A stretch of 64,000 nt of DNA. It comes from Fodinibius salicampi (GTDB lineage Bacteria; Bacteroidota; Rhodothermia; Balneolales; Balneolaceae). Made by a program: the position numbers and the translations under genes. Shown here piece by piece: positions 1-10,200 of this stretch. The notes below the pieces were generated by a model. That model did not search any database, was not told the DNA's origin, and saw nothing but the letters and a program-made list of their open reading frames with translations. The first letter of the stretch is position 1, and every line of letters begins with the position of its first letter. The stretch covers positions 1-64,000 of the forward strand of contig NZ_BAABRS010000004.1 in NCBI RefSeq assembly GCF_039545095.1. The letters are read 5' to 3'.

Positions 1-128
1 CGGGCGATAACGTGACGATGGACGTGACGTTGATCCAGCCGGTGGCCATGGAAGAGGGGCTTCGGTTTGCAATCCGCGAAGGCGGTCGCACAGTCGGCGC
101 CGGCGTGGTAACTGACATAATTGAATAA
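1..128 (+). CDS. tuf: Elongation factor Tu, C-terminal fragment (cut by window start)
   Basis: Only the last 41 codons of domain 3 are present, read from base 3, ending in TAA at 126-128. The residues include [19 protein letters not shown] and then GRTVGAGVV, the conserved end of EF-Tu, which carries aminoacyl-tRNA to the ribosome as a GTP complex. The fragment is richer in G and C at third positions than most later genes, as expected of a very highly expressed gene. It is followed by tRNA-Trp, secE and nusG, the usual bacterial order. Confidence 0.95.
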   Translation, partial: GDNVTMDVTLIQPVAMEEGLRFAIREGGRTVGAGVVTDIIE

Positions 129-198
129 TATCTACTTCGGTAGATAGCACAACTGCTTATGAGAATAGGTCTTGTGAAGGTCTATTCTCTTGGCATTT

Positions 199-271
199 AC
201 GGGTGTAGCTCAACTGGCAGAGCAGCGGTCTCCAAAACCGAAGGTTGTGGGTTCAAGTCCTTCCACCCGTG
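199..271 (+). tRNA. tRNA-Trp (CCA anticodon)
   Basis: The 7-bp acceptor stem ACGGGTG (199-205) pairs with CACCCGT (264-270), and G271 is the discriminator. A GCTC/GAGC-type D stem, an anticodon loop CTCCAAA with CCA, and a TTCAAGT T-loop follow. The 3' CCA is not encoded. It lies between tuf and secE, the common location for tRNA-Trp in this gene block, and is probably co-transcribed with it. Confidence 0.95.
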
Positions 272-296
272 CAGATATTGAACAAGTGATAAGTAC

Positions 297-479
297 ATGG
301 ATAAGATTAAAGCATTTTTACTGGATGTCCGCAAAGAGATGAAGAAAGTCTCTTGGCCAGATCAGGATGAGCTGGTGGATTATACGATTGTTGTGGTTAT
401 CTTTACCATACTTCTGTCTGGATTCATTTTTGCGGTAGATCAAGTTTATAGCACTATATTAGAGGCCATTTATCAATGA
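297..479 (+). CDS. secE: Preprotein translocase subunit SecE
   Basis: This 60-residue protein has the minimal SecE layout: a short amphipathic N-terminus with the conserved segment VRKEMKKVSWPDQDEL (about residues 11-26), then one membrane segment (about 31-48). SecE clamps the two halves of SecY in the protein-conducting channel. The single-TM form is normal for most bacteria outside the enterics. Its stop overlaps the nusG start in an ATGA, so the two genes are translationally coupled. It begins 25 nt after tRNA-Trp. Confidence 0.95.
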   Translation: MDKIKAFLLDVRKEMKKVSWPDQDELVDYTIVVVIFTILLSGFIFAVDQVYSTILEAIYQ

Positions 480-1042
480 CACAAGAAGAACAGCATGATT
501 GGTATGTAGTTCGTGTGTTTTCCAGTCACGAAAAGAAGGTTAAGCGATATTTAGATCGTGAAATCGAACTTCAGGGACTGGAAGATAAAATTAGCGAAGT
601 TCTTATACCGACTGAAACGGTGATAGAAATTCGCTCAGGTAAGAAGCGTACGCGGGAGAAAAATTTCTTCCCGGGTTATATACTTTTAAAAACCTCTTAT
701 GATGAAGAAGTAAATAATCTTATTCAGGGTGCACCGTCAACTATTGGTTTTTTGAAGGCGGGAAAAAATCAGCATCGTCCAAAGCCATTGCGCAAGTCGG
801 AAGTGGATAGGATACTAGGCCGAGTCCATGAGAGTGAAGAAGCCATGGAAGAGGGTGGAAAGATTGAAATACCCTATGATGAAGGCGATATTGTTAAGGT
901 TATTGATGGACCGTTTAAAGATTTTGATGGAACCGTACAAGAAGTTAATGCAGAGAAACTGAAATTACGTGTTCTTGTAAGTATTTTTGGTCGAAAGACC
1001 CCGGTTGAAGTTGATGTGAACCAGGTAGAACCTGCAACTTGA
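476..1042 (+). CDS. nusG: Transcription termination/antitermination factor NusG
   Basis: The 188-residue protein has an N-terminal NGN domain (WYVVRVFSSHEKKV near residue 9; NFFPGYILL near 63), which binds the RNA polymerase clamp. A C-terminal KOW domain (GDIVKVIDGPFKDFDGTV, about 137-154) contacts Rho or ribosomal protein S10. NusG raises elongation rate and couples transcription to translation. Its length is typical and no insertion is seen. The start overlaps secE by four bases and rplK follows after 71 nt. Confidence 0.97.
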   Translation: MTQEEQHDWYVVRVFSSHEKKVKRYLDREIELQGLEDKISEVLIPTETVIEIRSGKKRTREKNFFPGYILLKTSYDEEVNNLIQGAPSTIGFLKAGKNQHRPKPLRKSEVDRILGRVHESEEAMEEGGKIEIPYDEGDIVKVIDGPFKDFDGTVQEVNAEKLKLRVLVSIFGRKTPVEVDVNQVEPAT

Positions 1043-1113
1043 CCACTTAAATCACTGATGCAAAGTGAGCTATTACGCGGCAATAAACAGATAAGTATAA
1101 GCAGTAAATTCAA

Positions 1114-1545
1114 ATGGCAAAAAAAGTAGATCAAGTACTTAAGCTCCAGATTCGTGGTGGGCAGGCTAATCCTGCGCCTCCTGTTGGACCTGCTCTAGGT
1201 CAGGCTGGAATTAATATTATGGAGTTTTGTAAGGCTTTTAATGCTGCTACACAGGAAGACGCCGGTACTATTATTCCGGTTGAAATTACAGTGTACCAGG
1301 ATAAGTCTTTCACTTTCATAACTAAGACTCCACCTGCTGCTGTTCTGCTCAAGCAAGCTGCTGGGATTAAATCCGGTTCCGGAGAACCCAACCGTACAAA
1401 GGTTGGTCAGGTAACCTGGACCCAGTGCAAAGAAATAGCGGAACAGAAAATGCAGGATCTTAATGCTTTTGAGGTAGAAAACGCTGCTGAAATGATTGCA
1501 GGTACTGCCCGGAGTATGGGGCTTCGAGTGCTAAGAGATAAATAG
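1114..1545 (+). CDS. rplK: 50S ribosomal protein L11
   Basis: At 143 residues this is a full-length L11. The N-terminal domain shows [20 protein letters not shown] and the C-terminal rRNA-binding domain shows the usual IKSGSGEPN...VGQVT block. L11 binds the GTPase-associated centre of 23S rRNA. The gene opens the L11-L1-L10-L12 run behind secE-nusG and is followed 15 nt later by rplA, so the pair is almost certainly one transcript. Confidence 0.97.
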   Translation: MAKKVDQVLKLQIRGGQANPAPPVGPALGQAGINIMEFCKAFNAATQEDAGTIIPVEITVYQDKSFTFITKTPPAAVLLKQAAGIKSGSGEPNRTKVGQVTWTQCKEIAEQKMQDLNAFEVENAAEMIAGTARSMGLRVLRDK

Positions 1546-1560
1546 GAAGTAAGATAAATT

Positions 1561-2259
1561 ATGGCACAACGAGGAAAAAAGTATCAAAAGGCCGCAAAGC
1601 TCATCGATCCCGAGTTGGAATATACTCTGGAAGAAGCTTGTGATCTTGTGAAGAAAACCTCTACAGCTAATTTTGATGAATCCGTCGATCTGGATCTTCG
1701 TCTGGGAGTTGATCCCCGACATGCCGATCAGATGGTACGCGGTTCTGTATCGTTGCCTAATGGCACCGGTAAAGAAGTTCGCGTTTTGGCATTAGTAAAC
1801 GAAGCCAAACAAGAGGAAGCTGAAGAGGCCGGAGCAGATCACGTAGGTCTGGAAGAGTATATCGAAAAAATTCAAGATGGATGGACTGACGTTGATGTGA
1901 TCGTTGCCACCCCGGATGTTATGGGCAAGATCGGAAAACTGGGACCTGTTTTAGGTCCGCGTGGACTGATGCCTAATCCTAAGAGTGGTACCGTTACAAC
2001 CGATGTTGCTGAGACTATCAAAGAGGTAAAAGCCGGCAAGATTGATTTTCGTGTGGATGACTACGGAATTCTGCACGCATCAATTGGAAAGGTTAGCTTT
2101 GATGCCAGTGAACTTCGGGAGAATGCAATGAAATATTTGCAGGAAGTCATGCGACTCAGACCCGCTTCTGCTAAAGGTTTATATATCAGAAGCGCGTATA
2201 TGAGTTCCAGCATGGGACCAAGTATTCCATTAAGTCGTTCATCTATAATTTCTGTATAG
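1561..2259 (+). CDS. rplA: 50S ribosomal protein L1
   Basis: The 232-residue protein carries L1 landmarks: the N-terminal [16 protein letters not shown], a central [20 protein letters not shown], and [21 protein letters not shown] (about 124-144). L1 forms the mobile stalk at the E site and in many bacteria represses its own operon. The last 20 residues ([16 protein letters not shown]) are more serine-rich than the usual short SMGPGIKVD-type tail, but total length is normal. Confidence 0.97.
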   Translation: MAQRGKKYQKAAKLIDPELEYTLEEACDLVKKTSTANFDESVDLDLRLGVDPRHADQMVRGSVSLPNGTGKEVRVLALVNEAKQEEAEEAGADHVGLEEYIEKIQDGWTDVDVIVATPDVMGKIGKLGPVLGPRGLMPNPKSGTVTTDVAETIKEVKAGKIDFRVDDYGILHASIGKVSFDASELRENAMKYLQEVMRLRPASAKGLYIRSAYMSSSMGPSIPLSRSSIISV

Positions 2260-2285
2260 AAGTTATAAAAACAGGGAACTGAACA

Positions 2286-2810
2286 ATGCCAACATTAGCA
2301 GAAAAGAAAGCAGTTGTTGAACAAATAACAGAAGATCTTGAAAACGCCGGTGCTGTATATATCGCCGACTATTCAGGAATGTCTGTTGGAGAAGTCAACA
2401 ATATGCGTGGAAAATTTTACGAAGGCGACATTAAGTATAAGGTATACAAAAATACGCTGATGAAGCGAGCCATGGACGAGGTGGGAGGATACGAAGATTT
2501 ATATCCCCACTTGGTTGAACAAAATGGCTTTGCCTTTGTAGAAGAAGAGCTTGCTGCACCCGCAAAAGTGATAAAAAAATTAAACGAGGAAATAGAAAAG
2601 CCAAGGTTTAAGGCTGCAATCATCGATGGAGATTATTACGGTGAGGATGAGCTAAGTACCTTGGCGGCAATGAAGTCTAAGAGCGAAGTGATAGGTGATA
2701 TCGTTGGGCTTCTGCTTGCACCTGTTTCCAATGTGGTAAGTGCACTCGAAGCTCCCGGCAGAAATATTGCCGGAGCCGTGGAAACCATCGCCGAAAAAGG
2801 CGAAGAATAA
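2286..2810 (+). CDS. rplJ: 50S ribosomal protein L10
   Basis: This 174-residue L10 begins PTLAEKKAVVEQITEDLENA, has the conserved ADYSGMSVGEVNNMR segment, and ends in the helical tail that anchors L7/L12 dimers to the stalk. It starts 26 nt after rplA and precedes rplL by 54 nt, the standard arrangement. The L10-L12 complex commonly autoregulates translation from a leader upstream of rplJ; the short gap here shows no evident long leader. Confidence 0.96.
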   Translation: MPTLAEKKAVVEQITEDLENAGAVYIADYSGMSVGEVNNMRGKFYEGDIKYKVYKNTLMKRAMDEVGGYEDLYPHLVEQNGFAFVEEELAAPAKVIKKLNEEIEKPRFKAAIIDGDYYGEDELSTLAAMKSKSEVIGDIVGLLLAPVSNVVSALEAPGRNIAGAVETIAEKGEE

Positions 2811-2864
2811 TTACAAACTAACATTACGAATTTTCAATTCACAAAGATCAATCGGAGAAATAAA

Positions 2865-3236
2865 ATGGCTGACGTTAAAGATTTAGCTGAACAATTAGTT
2901 AATTTAACAGTAAAAGAAGCAAACGAACTCGCTAACGTTCTTGAAGAAGAATACGACATTAAGCCTGCGGCTGCAACAGCAGTAGTAGCTGGTGGCGGCG
3001 ACGAAGGCGGTGGCGGTGAAGAACAAACAGAATTTGATGTTATTCTGAATGGCCCCGGCGACAAGAAAATTGCCGTCATTAAAGAGGTTCGTAGTATTAC
3101 GGGTCTCGGCCTTAAGGAAGCAAAAGAGCTTGTTGATAACGCACCTAATCCTATTAAGGAGGGTGTTGATAAAGCAGAAGCTGAAGACCTTAAGTCTAAG
3201 CTTGAAGAAGCAGGCGCTGAAGTTGAACTTAAATAA
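2865..3236 (+). CDS. rplL: 50S ribosomal protein L7/L12
   Basis: The 123-residue protein has the N-terminal dimerisation domain ([26 protein letters not shown] split over residues 1-26), a flexible hinge with [12 protein letters not shown] (about 43-54), and the factor-binding C-terminal domain with [20 protein letters not shown]. It recruits translational GTPases. The hinge is richer in Gly and Glu than the Ala-rich hinge of enterics, and the whole protein is strongly acidic. A hairpin separates it from rpoB. Confidence 0.97.
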   Translation: MADVKDLAEQLVNLTVKEANELANVLEEEYDIKPAAATAVVAGGGDEGGGGEEQTEFDVILNGPGDKKIAVIKEVRSITGLGLKEAKELVDNAPNPIKEGVDKAEAEDLKSKLEEAGAEVELK

Positions 3237-3267
3237 TTAGGTTCAAATACTAACATTTTTGTCATTA

Positions 3268-3293
3268 GCCAATGCCGTATCACCGGTATTGGC
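3268..3293 (+). promoter_or_regulatory. Intergenic hairpin between rplL and rpoB (attenuator or processing site)
   Basis: A 10-bp stem, GCCAATGCCG (3268-3277) with CGGTATTGGC (3284-3293), closes a 6-base loop with one G:U pair. It lies in the 165-bp gap between rplL and rpoB and is not followed by a clean T-run, so it is not a strong terminator. In other bacteria this gap holds an attenuator and an RNase III site that set the ratio of ribosomal protein to polymerase subunits; the same role here is an inference. Confidence 0.55.
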
Positions 3294-3401
3294 TATTGGC
3301 GTCTATTTGCATGCTAAAAAATCCGCTTTATTTTTAAGTGTGGATAAAAGCGGCAAATTCGGCTCATCACCATCTTAATAAATTTTAAAGGAGAGGTTCC
3401 T

Positions 3402-6400
3402 TTGAGTACACAAAGCAAAATGGAAAAAGTTCCTTTCACTGATCGCTTAACATTTGCCAGTACTGAACATGTATTGGATTATCCTGATTTTCTGGATATC
3501 CAGTTAGAATCTTTTGGTGACTTTACCCAGTTGGATATCGCACCCGAAGATCGCCAGGTTCAGGGGCTACAAAAGATTTTTAAAGATAATTTTCCTATTC
3601 AGGATTCGCGGGAAACCCATATCCTTGAGTTTCTTCATTACAGCGTTGATACTCCGAAGTACAGCATGAAGGAGTGTCAGGAACGCGGGCTTTCTTATGC
3701 GGTTCCGCTAAAAGCAAAGCTGCGTCTTTCCGCTGTTGATGACGATGATGAAACAACGGAAACAATTGAGCAGGAGGTCTTTTTAGGAGATCTTCCCTGG
3801 ATGACCGAAAAGGGGAGTTTTATTATCAATGGCGCTGAGCGCGTGATTGTAAGCCAGCTTCATCGGTCACCGGGTGCTTTTTTCGGTCAAAATGTACACC
3901 CTAACGGTACACAGCTATACAATGCACGGGTTATTCCGTTTAAAGGTTCCTGGATTGAGTTTTCTACAGATATCCGAGATGTACTTTGGGCTTATATTGA
4001 TCGTAAAAAGAAAGTCCCATTTACAACACTGTTACGTGCTCTTGGCTACTCTACAGATGAGGAACTTTTTAACCTATTTGAGCTTTCTGAGAAAGTAGAA
4101 GTAGGCTCAAAAAAGAATTTCAATGAGAACCTGGTCGGAAAACGGCTGGCGGTTGATATCGTTGAAGAGAAAATGGAAGAAGTGGTAGATGATCAGACGG
4201 GCGAAGTTACAGAAGCCTTGAACAGGGAGGTTCTTCTGGAGATCGACCATGAACTTACTGAAGATGATTACGGACTGCTGAAAGAAGCGGATATGGATAA
4301 AGTACGTATCCAGAATATGGCACCAGAAGATTCTGAGCGTAATATTTTCATGAATACCCTGCGCAAGGATCCGACTCATGATGAAGAATCGGCTCTTGGT
4401 GAAATCTATAAGCAGATACGCACCGGTGAAATGCCAGATCCCGAAACCGCACGGCAGGTTCTCGAGCGGTTGTTTTTCAGCGATAAGAAGTATGATCTGG
4501 GTGAAGTAGGCCGCTATCGCTTGAATAAGCGTCTTAAGCTGGATGTGGATATGGATATCCGCTATCTGGTGAAAGAAGATATTGTGGCGATTATTAAAGA
4601 GGTGATTCGCCTGAAAAACATGAAGGCCCAGGTTGATGATATTGATCATCTGAGTAACCGGCGTGTGAGAACAATCGGTGAACAGCTTGGACAGCAATTT
4701 TCTATCGGTTTGGCCCGAATGTCCCGTACTATTAAAGAACGGATGAATTCCCGGGACGCTGAACAACTTACTCCGCAGGATCTCGTAAATGCACGGACGA
4801 TCTCTTCGGTAATTAATACGTTCTTTGGTACGAACCAGCTGTCGCAGTTTATGGATCAGACCAACCCAATTGCGACTCTTACACACAAACGACGTATGTC
4901 TGCTCTCGGGCCTGGGGGACTGACACGTGAACGAGCCGGCTTTGAAGTTCGTGACGTTCACTATACGCACTACGGTAGACTGTGCCCTATTGAAACTCCT
5001 GAAGGTCCGAATATTGGATTGATCACCTCTTTATGTGTACATGCGAAGGTTAACGATTTTGGATTCCTTGAGACGCCATATCGGAAGATTAAGGAAGGGC
5101 AGGCAACTGAGGATATTGAATATCTCTCAGCTGAACAGGAAGATGAGACCATTATTGCTCAGGCAAATGCTGAATTGGGTGAAAATGGCATATTCAAAAA
5201 TGATAATATCTTTTCTCGCTTCCGCGACGGAGAGGTAGGATTAGCCAGCCCCGATCAAGTTGAATATATGGATGTAGCTACCAACCAGTTAACTTCGGTT
5301 GCTGCTGCGCTTATTCCATTTATTGAACATAATGATGCTAACCGTGCCCTTATGGGTTCGAACATGCAGCGTCAGGCCGTGCCCTTGTTACGTCCTGAAG
5401 CTCCGGTAGTGGGCACGGGACTTGAACACCGTGCTGCTAAAGACTCGCGGGCTATTATTACTGCAGAAAAAGATGGCGAAGTAGTTTATGTAAGCTCTAA
5501 AGAGATCCATGTGAAGTATGATCGTACGGAGTTGGAACAAAACTGCTATTTTGATGATGGCATTAAGAAGTACGACCTGACAAAGTTTGAGCGTACCAAT
5601 CAAAGTACCACTATCAATCAAAAGCCTATTGTTGAAGTAGGTGACAAGGTTGTAAAAGGCCAAACGCTGGCTGATGGCTGTGCTACCGATCAGGGTGAGC
5701 TTGCTCTTGGACGTAACCTGCTGGTAGGCTTTATGCCTTGGCGAGGATACAACTTTGAGGATGCCATTGTAGTAAGTGAACGGGTCGTTCAGGATGATCT
5801 GTATACTTCCATTCACATCGAGGAATTTGAACAGGAAGTGCGTGACACCAAACGTGGTGAAGAGGAACTTACACGTGAAATTCCGAATGTTAGCGAAGAG
5901 GCCACTAAGAACCTCGACGAACACGGAATTATCAGGACGGGTGCTAAAATAAAGCCAGGTGATATTCTGGTTGGAAAGATTACACCCAAAGGTGAAACAG
6001 ATCCAACACCGGAAGAGAAACTTCTGCGTGCGATCTTTGGTGATAAAGCCGGTGACGTGAAAGATGCATCGCTGAAAGTGAAGCCGGGTGTCCATGGAAC
6101 AGTTATTGATACCAAGCTCTTCAGTCGTAAGCGAGACGAACAGATTTCGCGAAAAGAGGAGAAGAAGCAGGTTGAACTGGAAAATGAGCGGCATGCCGAA
6201 AAGGTAGATGAGCTTAACAGCCAAATGGTGGATAATCTTTACAGCCTGTTAAGAGACAAGACGTCTCCCGGCGTGTACGATTTTAATGGTGTAGAGCTTA
6301 TACCTAAAGGTGAGAAATATCGTAAGTCAGATTTTGAAGAGCTCGATCCCGTTAATATTAACGAAAATATTCAATGGGCTACCGATGATGAATTGGTAGA

Positions 6401-7235
6401 GCACGTACGATTACTTTTCAAGAACTACCGTGATCTGCGTAGAGAAATTGATACCGAAGCCAAGCGACGTAAGTATCAGATTCAGGTCGGAGATGATCTG
6501 CCACCGGGTATTATTCAAAAAGCCAAAGTTTATGTTGCTAAAAAACGTAAGCTGCAGGTAGGAGATAAAATGGCCGGCCGCCACGGTAATAAAGGTGTTA
6601 TCGCAAAGGTAGTACCTGTAGAGGATATGCCTTTTATGAAAGACGGTACACCGGTTGATATTTGCTTGAATCCACTTGGAGTACCATCACGAATGAACCT
6701 TGGTCAGATTTATGAAACTATTCTTGGCTGGGCCGCTAAGAAGCTTGGCGTGAAGTTCGCTTCTCCTATTTTTGACGGAGCAACTGAAGACCAGGTTAAG
6801 CAGCAGCTCAGAGAAGCAGGTCTGCCTGAAGATGGTCGCGTTACGCTTTACGATGGACGCACAGGCGAGCCAATGGATCAGAAAACCACAGTCGGTTATA
6901 TGTATATGTTGAAACTCAATCACTTGATTGAGGACAAAATGCATGCCCGGTCTATTGGACCTTATTCATTAATTACGCAACAACCACTGGGTGGTAAAGC
7001 TCAGTTTGGTGGTCAGCGTCTCGGTGAAATGGAGGTATGGGCTCTGTATGCTTATGGAGCTTCCAGTATCCTCAAAGAGATGCTTACTGTTAAAAGTGAC
7101 GATGTGAAAGGTCGTTCCCGCATCTATGAAGCAATTGTCAAGGGCGAAAATCTGCCTGAAGGTAATGTACCTGAATCATTTAAGGTACTGCTGCGAGAAA
7201 TGATGGGACTCGGTCTTGAGATTCACATCGATTAA
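3402..7235 (+). CDS. rpoB: DNA-directed RNA polymerase subunit beta
   Basis: The 1277-residue beta subunit is full length. The rifampicin pocket starts near Q482 with FMDQTNPIATLTHKRRMSALGPGGL in two blocks. D485, H495 and S500 correspond to E. coli D516, H526 and S531, so the sequence looks rifampicin-sensitive. The C-terminal region has KMAGRHGNKGVIAKV and the QPLGGKAQFGGQR clamp motif. The chosen start is TTG at 3402, because AAAGGAGAGG (3387-3396) lies five bases upstream; the first ATG, at 3420, is too far from that site. rpoC follows after 51 nt. Confidence 0.97.
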   Translation: MSTQSKMEKVPFTDRLTFASTEHVLDYPDFLDIQLESFGDFTQLDIAPEDRQVQGLQKIFKDNFPIQDSRETHILEFLHYSVDTPKYSMKECQERGLSYAVPLKAKLRLSAVDDDDETTETIEQEVFLGDLPWMTEKGSFIINGAERVIVSQLHRSPGAFFGQNVHPNGTQLYNARVIPFKGSWIEFSTDIRDVLWAYIDRKKKVPFTTLLRALGYSTDEELFNLFELSEKVEVGSKKNFNENLVGKRLAVDIVEEKMEEVVDDQTGEVTEALNREVLLEIDHELTEDDYGLLKEADMDKVRIQNMAPEDSERNIFMNTLRKDPTHDEESALGEIYKQIRTGEMPDPETARQVLERLFFSDKKYDLGEVGRYRLNKRLKLDVDMDIRYLVKEDIVAIIKEVIRLKNMKAQVDDIDHLSNRRVRTIGEQLGQQFSIGLARMSRTIKERMNSRDAEQLTPQDLVNARTISSVINTFFGTNQLSQFMDQTNPIATLTHKRRMSALGPGGLTRERAGFEVRDVHYTHYGRLCPIETPEGPNIGLITSLCVHAKVNDFGFLETPYRKIKEGQATEDIEYLSAEQEDETIIAQANAELGENGIFKNDNIFSRFRDGEVGLASPDQVEYMDVATNQLTSVAAALIPFIEHNDANRALMGSNMQRQAVPLLRPEAPVVGTGLEHRAAKDSRAIITAEKDGEVVYVSSKEIHVKYDRTELEQNCYFDDGIKKYDLTKFERTNQSTTINQKPIVEVGDKVVKGQTLADGCATDQGELALGRNLLVGFMPWRGYNFEDAIVVSERVVQDDLYTSIHIEEFEQEVRDTKRGEEELTREIPNVSEEATKNLDEHGIIRTGAKIKPGDILVGKITPKGETDPTPEEKLLRAIFGDKAGDVKDASLKVKPGVHGTVIDTKLFSRKRDEQISRKEEKKQVELENERHAEKVDELNSQMVDNLYSLLRDKTSPGVYDFNGVELIPKGEKYRKSDFEELDPVNINENIQWATDDELVEHVRLLFKNYRDLRREIDTEAKRRKYQIQVGDDLPPGIIQKAKVYVAKKRKLQVGDKMAGRHGNKGVIAKVVPVEDMPFMKDGTPVDICLNPLGVPSRMNLGQIYETILGWAAKKLGVKFASPIFDGATEDQVKQQLREAGLPEDGRVTLYDGRTGEPMDQKTTVGYMYMLKLNHLIEDKMHARSIGPYSLITQQPLGGKAQFGGQRLGEMEVWALYAYGASSILKEMLTVKSDDVKGRSRIYEAIVKGENLPEGNVPESFKVLLREMMGLGLEIHID

Positions 7236-7286
7236 TTAGAACACAGAATTTGCACTGTTAAATAAAGTCAATCCGGAGGTACATCC

Positions 7287-10200
7287 TTGCCGACTACTAA
7301 CACATTAACAGTTTCGAAAGACTTCGATACAATTGGTATTTCTCTTGCGTCGCCGGAGACTATTCTCTCCCGCTCGCATGGCGAAGTCTTAACGCCCGAA
7401 ACAATCAACTATCGTACCTTTAAACCGGAAATGGACGGTCTTTTCTGCGAAAAGATTTTTGGTCCGGTTAAAGATTATGAATGCCACTGTGGCAAATATA
7501 AACGAATCCGCTACAAAGGGATTATCTGTGACCGTTGCGGTGTAGAGGTCACGCGAAAAGCCGTTCGTCGGGAACGCATGGGGCATATTTCCCTGACGGT
7601 ACCGGTGGTTCATATATGGTACTTTAAGTCACTACCAAATAAACTTGCATACCTGCTTGGCTATTCGTCCAAGAATCTGGAAAAGATTGTCTATTATGAG
7701 ACCTATGTGATCATGAATCCGGGTGTGGCCCGTGATCTTGGTTACAAAAAAGGCGATCTTATTTCTGAAGAGGAATACTACGACATTCAGGAACAACTCC
7801 CCGAGGATCAGTGGGAGATGGATGACGAAGATCCTGACAAGTTCCGTGCTAAAGAAGGAGCCGATGCCATTGAAGAGCTGCTTGCTACGCTCGATCTTGA
7901 TGAATTGGCTTATCGCCTTCGTTATGAAGCACGTAATGAAACTTCCCAGATGCGGAAGAAGAAAAAACTGAAGCGTCTGCAGGTTATAGAATCATTCCGT
8001 GCCGCTAACCAGCATACCGAAAACCGTCCTGAATGGATGGTACAGCGTGTAATCCCGGTTATTCCACCGGAACTTCGTCCCCTTGTACCTTTGGAAGGAG
8101 GGCGATTTGCAACTTCCGATCTCAATGATCTGTATCGCCGGGTTATTATCCGAAATAATCGATTGAAGCGTCTGATCGATATTAAAGCGCCCGATGTGAT
8201 CCTTCGCAACGAGAAGCGGATGCTGCAGGAGGCTGTTGATTCCCTTTACGATAATTCTCGTAAATCCAATGCCGTACGTAATAATAACCGTCCGCTGAAA
8301 TCACTCAGTGACATGCTGAAGGGTAAGAGCGGTCGTTTTCGGCAGAATCTGTTGGGTAAACGGGTTGACTATTCCGGACGTTCGGTAATTGTAGCCGGAC
8401 CTGAGTTAGGTCTTCATGAATGCGGTCTTCCGAAAGAAATGGCGGTAGAACTCTATAAGCCGTTTATTATTCGACGACTTATTGAGCGTGGTTATGTAAA
8501 GACAGTTAAATCGGCCAAAAAGGTTGTTGATCGTCGCGATCCGGAAGTTTGGGAGGTACTGGAGAATGTTATTGATGGACATCCGGTACTGCTTAATCGT
8601 GCACCGACCTTACACAGATTAGGGATACAGGCGTATCAGCCGGTACTTATTGAGGAAAAAGCGGTACGTTTGCATCCTCTTTCCTGTACCGCTTTTAACG
8701 CTGACTTTGACGGTGACCAGATGGCGGTACACTTGCCGCTGAGTCATGATGCCATCCTTGAAGCCTCGGTCTTGATGCTGGGCTCGCATAATATTTTGAG
8801 TCCCGCTAACGGTGGACCGATTGCGGTGCCTTCACAGGATATGGTTCTGGGTATTTATTACATGACGAAGATGGCCAGTGATAAAAAAGGAGAGGGTAAA
8901 ACCTTTGCCAATACCAGTGAGGTTCTTGTAGCCTACGATCGGAATCGCCTGGATATGCATGCAAAAATCAATGTCCGCATTCCTAATCTAGATGAAAACG
9001 GAGAACAAGAAGGATATGAGATTATAAAAACTACTACCGGCCGTGTACTCTTTAATGAGATTCTGCCGGATGAAATGGGTTTCATTAATCGTACGCTTGG
9101 TAAGAAGGAACTGCGTAAGATTATTGGTGATATCCATTATAAGGTGGGAACTTCCCGAACGGTTGAATTCCTTGATAATATGAAGGAGATGGGCTTCGAG
9201 CAGGCTACTGTCGGAGGTATTTCCTTTAGTCTGGAAGATATTGTTATTCCGGATGAAAAGGATGAGCTCATCCAGAATACCAAGGATGAAGTAGAAGATA
9301 TTACCGGCCGCTATGAGATGGGTTTCATTACCGATAATGAACGCTATAACCAGGTTATTGACAAGTGGACAAGTACTACAAACCGCGTGTCTGAATCCCT
9401 GTTTACTGCGTTGACGGAAGATCGGCAGGGTTTTAATCCCGTCTATATGATGGCCGACTCTGGTGCTCGTGGATCGAAAGAACAGATTCGACAGTTGGGC
9501 GGTATGCGTGGATTGATGGCGAAGCCGCAGAAAAGTTCACAGCAGGAAGGTAATGAAGTTATTGAGAATCCAATTCTCTCATCCTTTAAAGAGGGACTTA
9601 CGGTTCTTGAATACTTTATTTCAACACACGGTGCTCGTAAAGGTCTTGCTGATACGGCGCTTAAAACGGCTGATGCGGGTTACCTGACTCGTCGTCTTGT
9701 TGACGTATCGCAAGACATTATTATCAATGAGCAAGATTGTGGTACGCTTCGCGGTATTAAGATGAAGGCACTTAAGGATAACGAAGATGTTATCGAAAGT
9801 CTTGAAGATCGTATTCTGGGCCGCGTTTCTCTGCACGATATCTATGATCCCCTGACAGATGAATTGATCTGTGAAGCGAATCAAATGATTGATGAAGGCG
9901 TAGCCCAAAGTATTGCTGAGACCTCCATTGAAGAGGTTGAGATTCGATCAGTACTTACATGCGAAACCGAGCGTGGTGTATGTTCTAAATGCTACGGTCG
10001 CGATCTTTCCAGGGGAACTATGGTACAGGTTGGTGAGGCAGTAGGTGTTATTGCTGCTCAATCAATTGGTGAACCTGGTACCCAGCTTACTCTCCGAACG
10101 TTCCACGTTGGTGGTACGGCTTCTCGAATGGAGTCAGAATCACAACACAAAGCGAAGTTTGGCGGTAAGATTGAGTTTGAGAATATCCGAGTAGTTGAAT

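Noticed and set aside
4107-4970. 287-codon open frame on the minus strand inside rpoB
   Set aside because: It lies fully within the unmistakable beta subunit gene and shows no family residues; a shadow of biased codon use. The same holds for 5388-6224.
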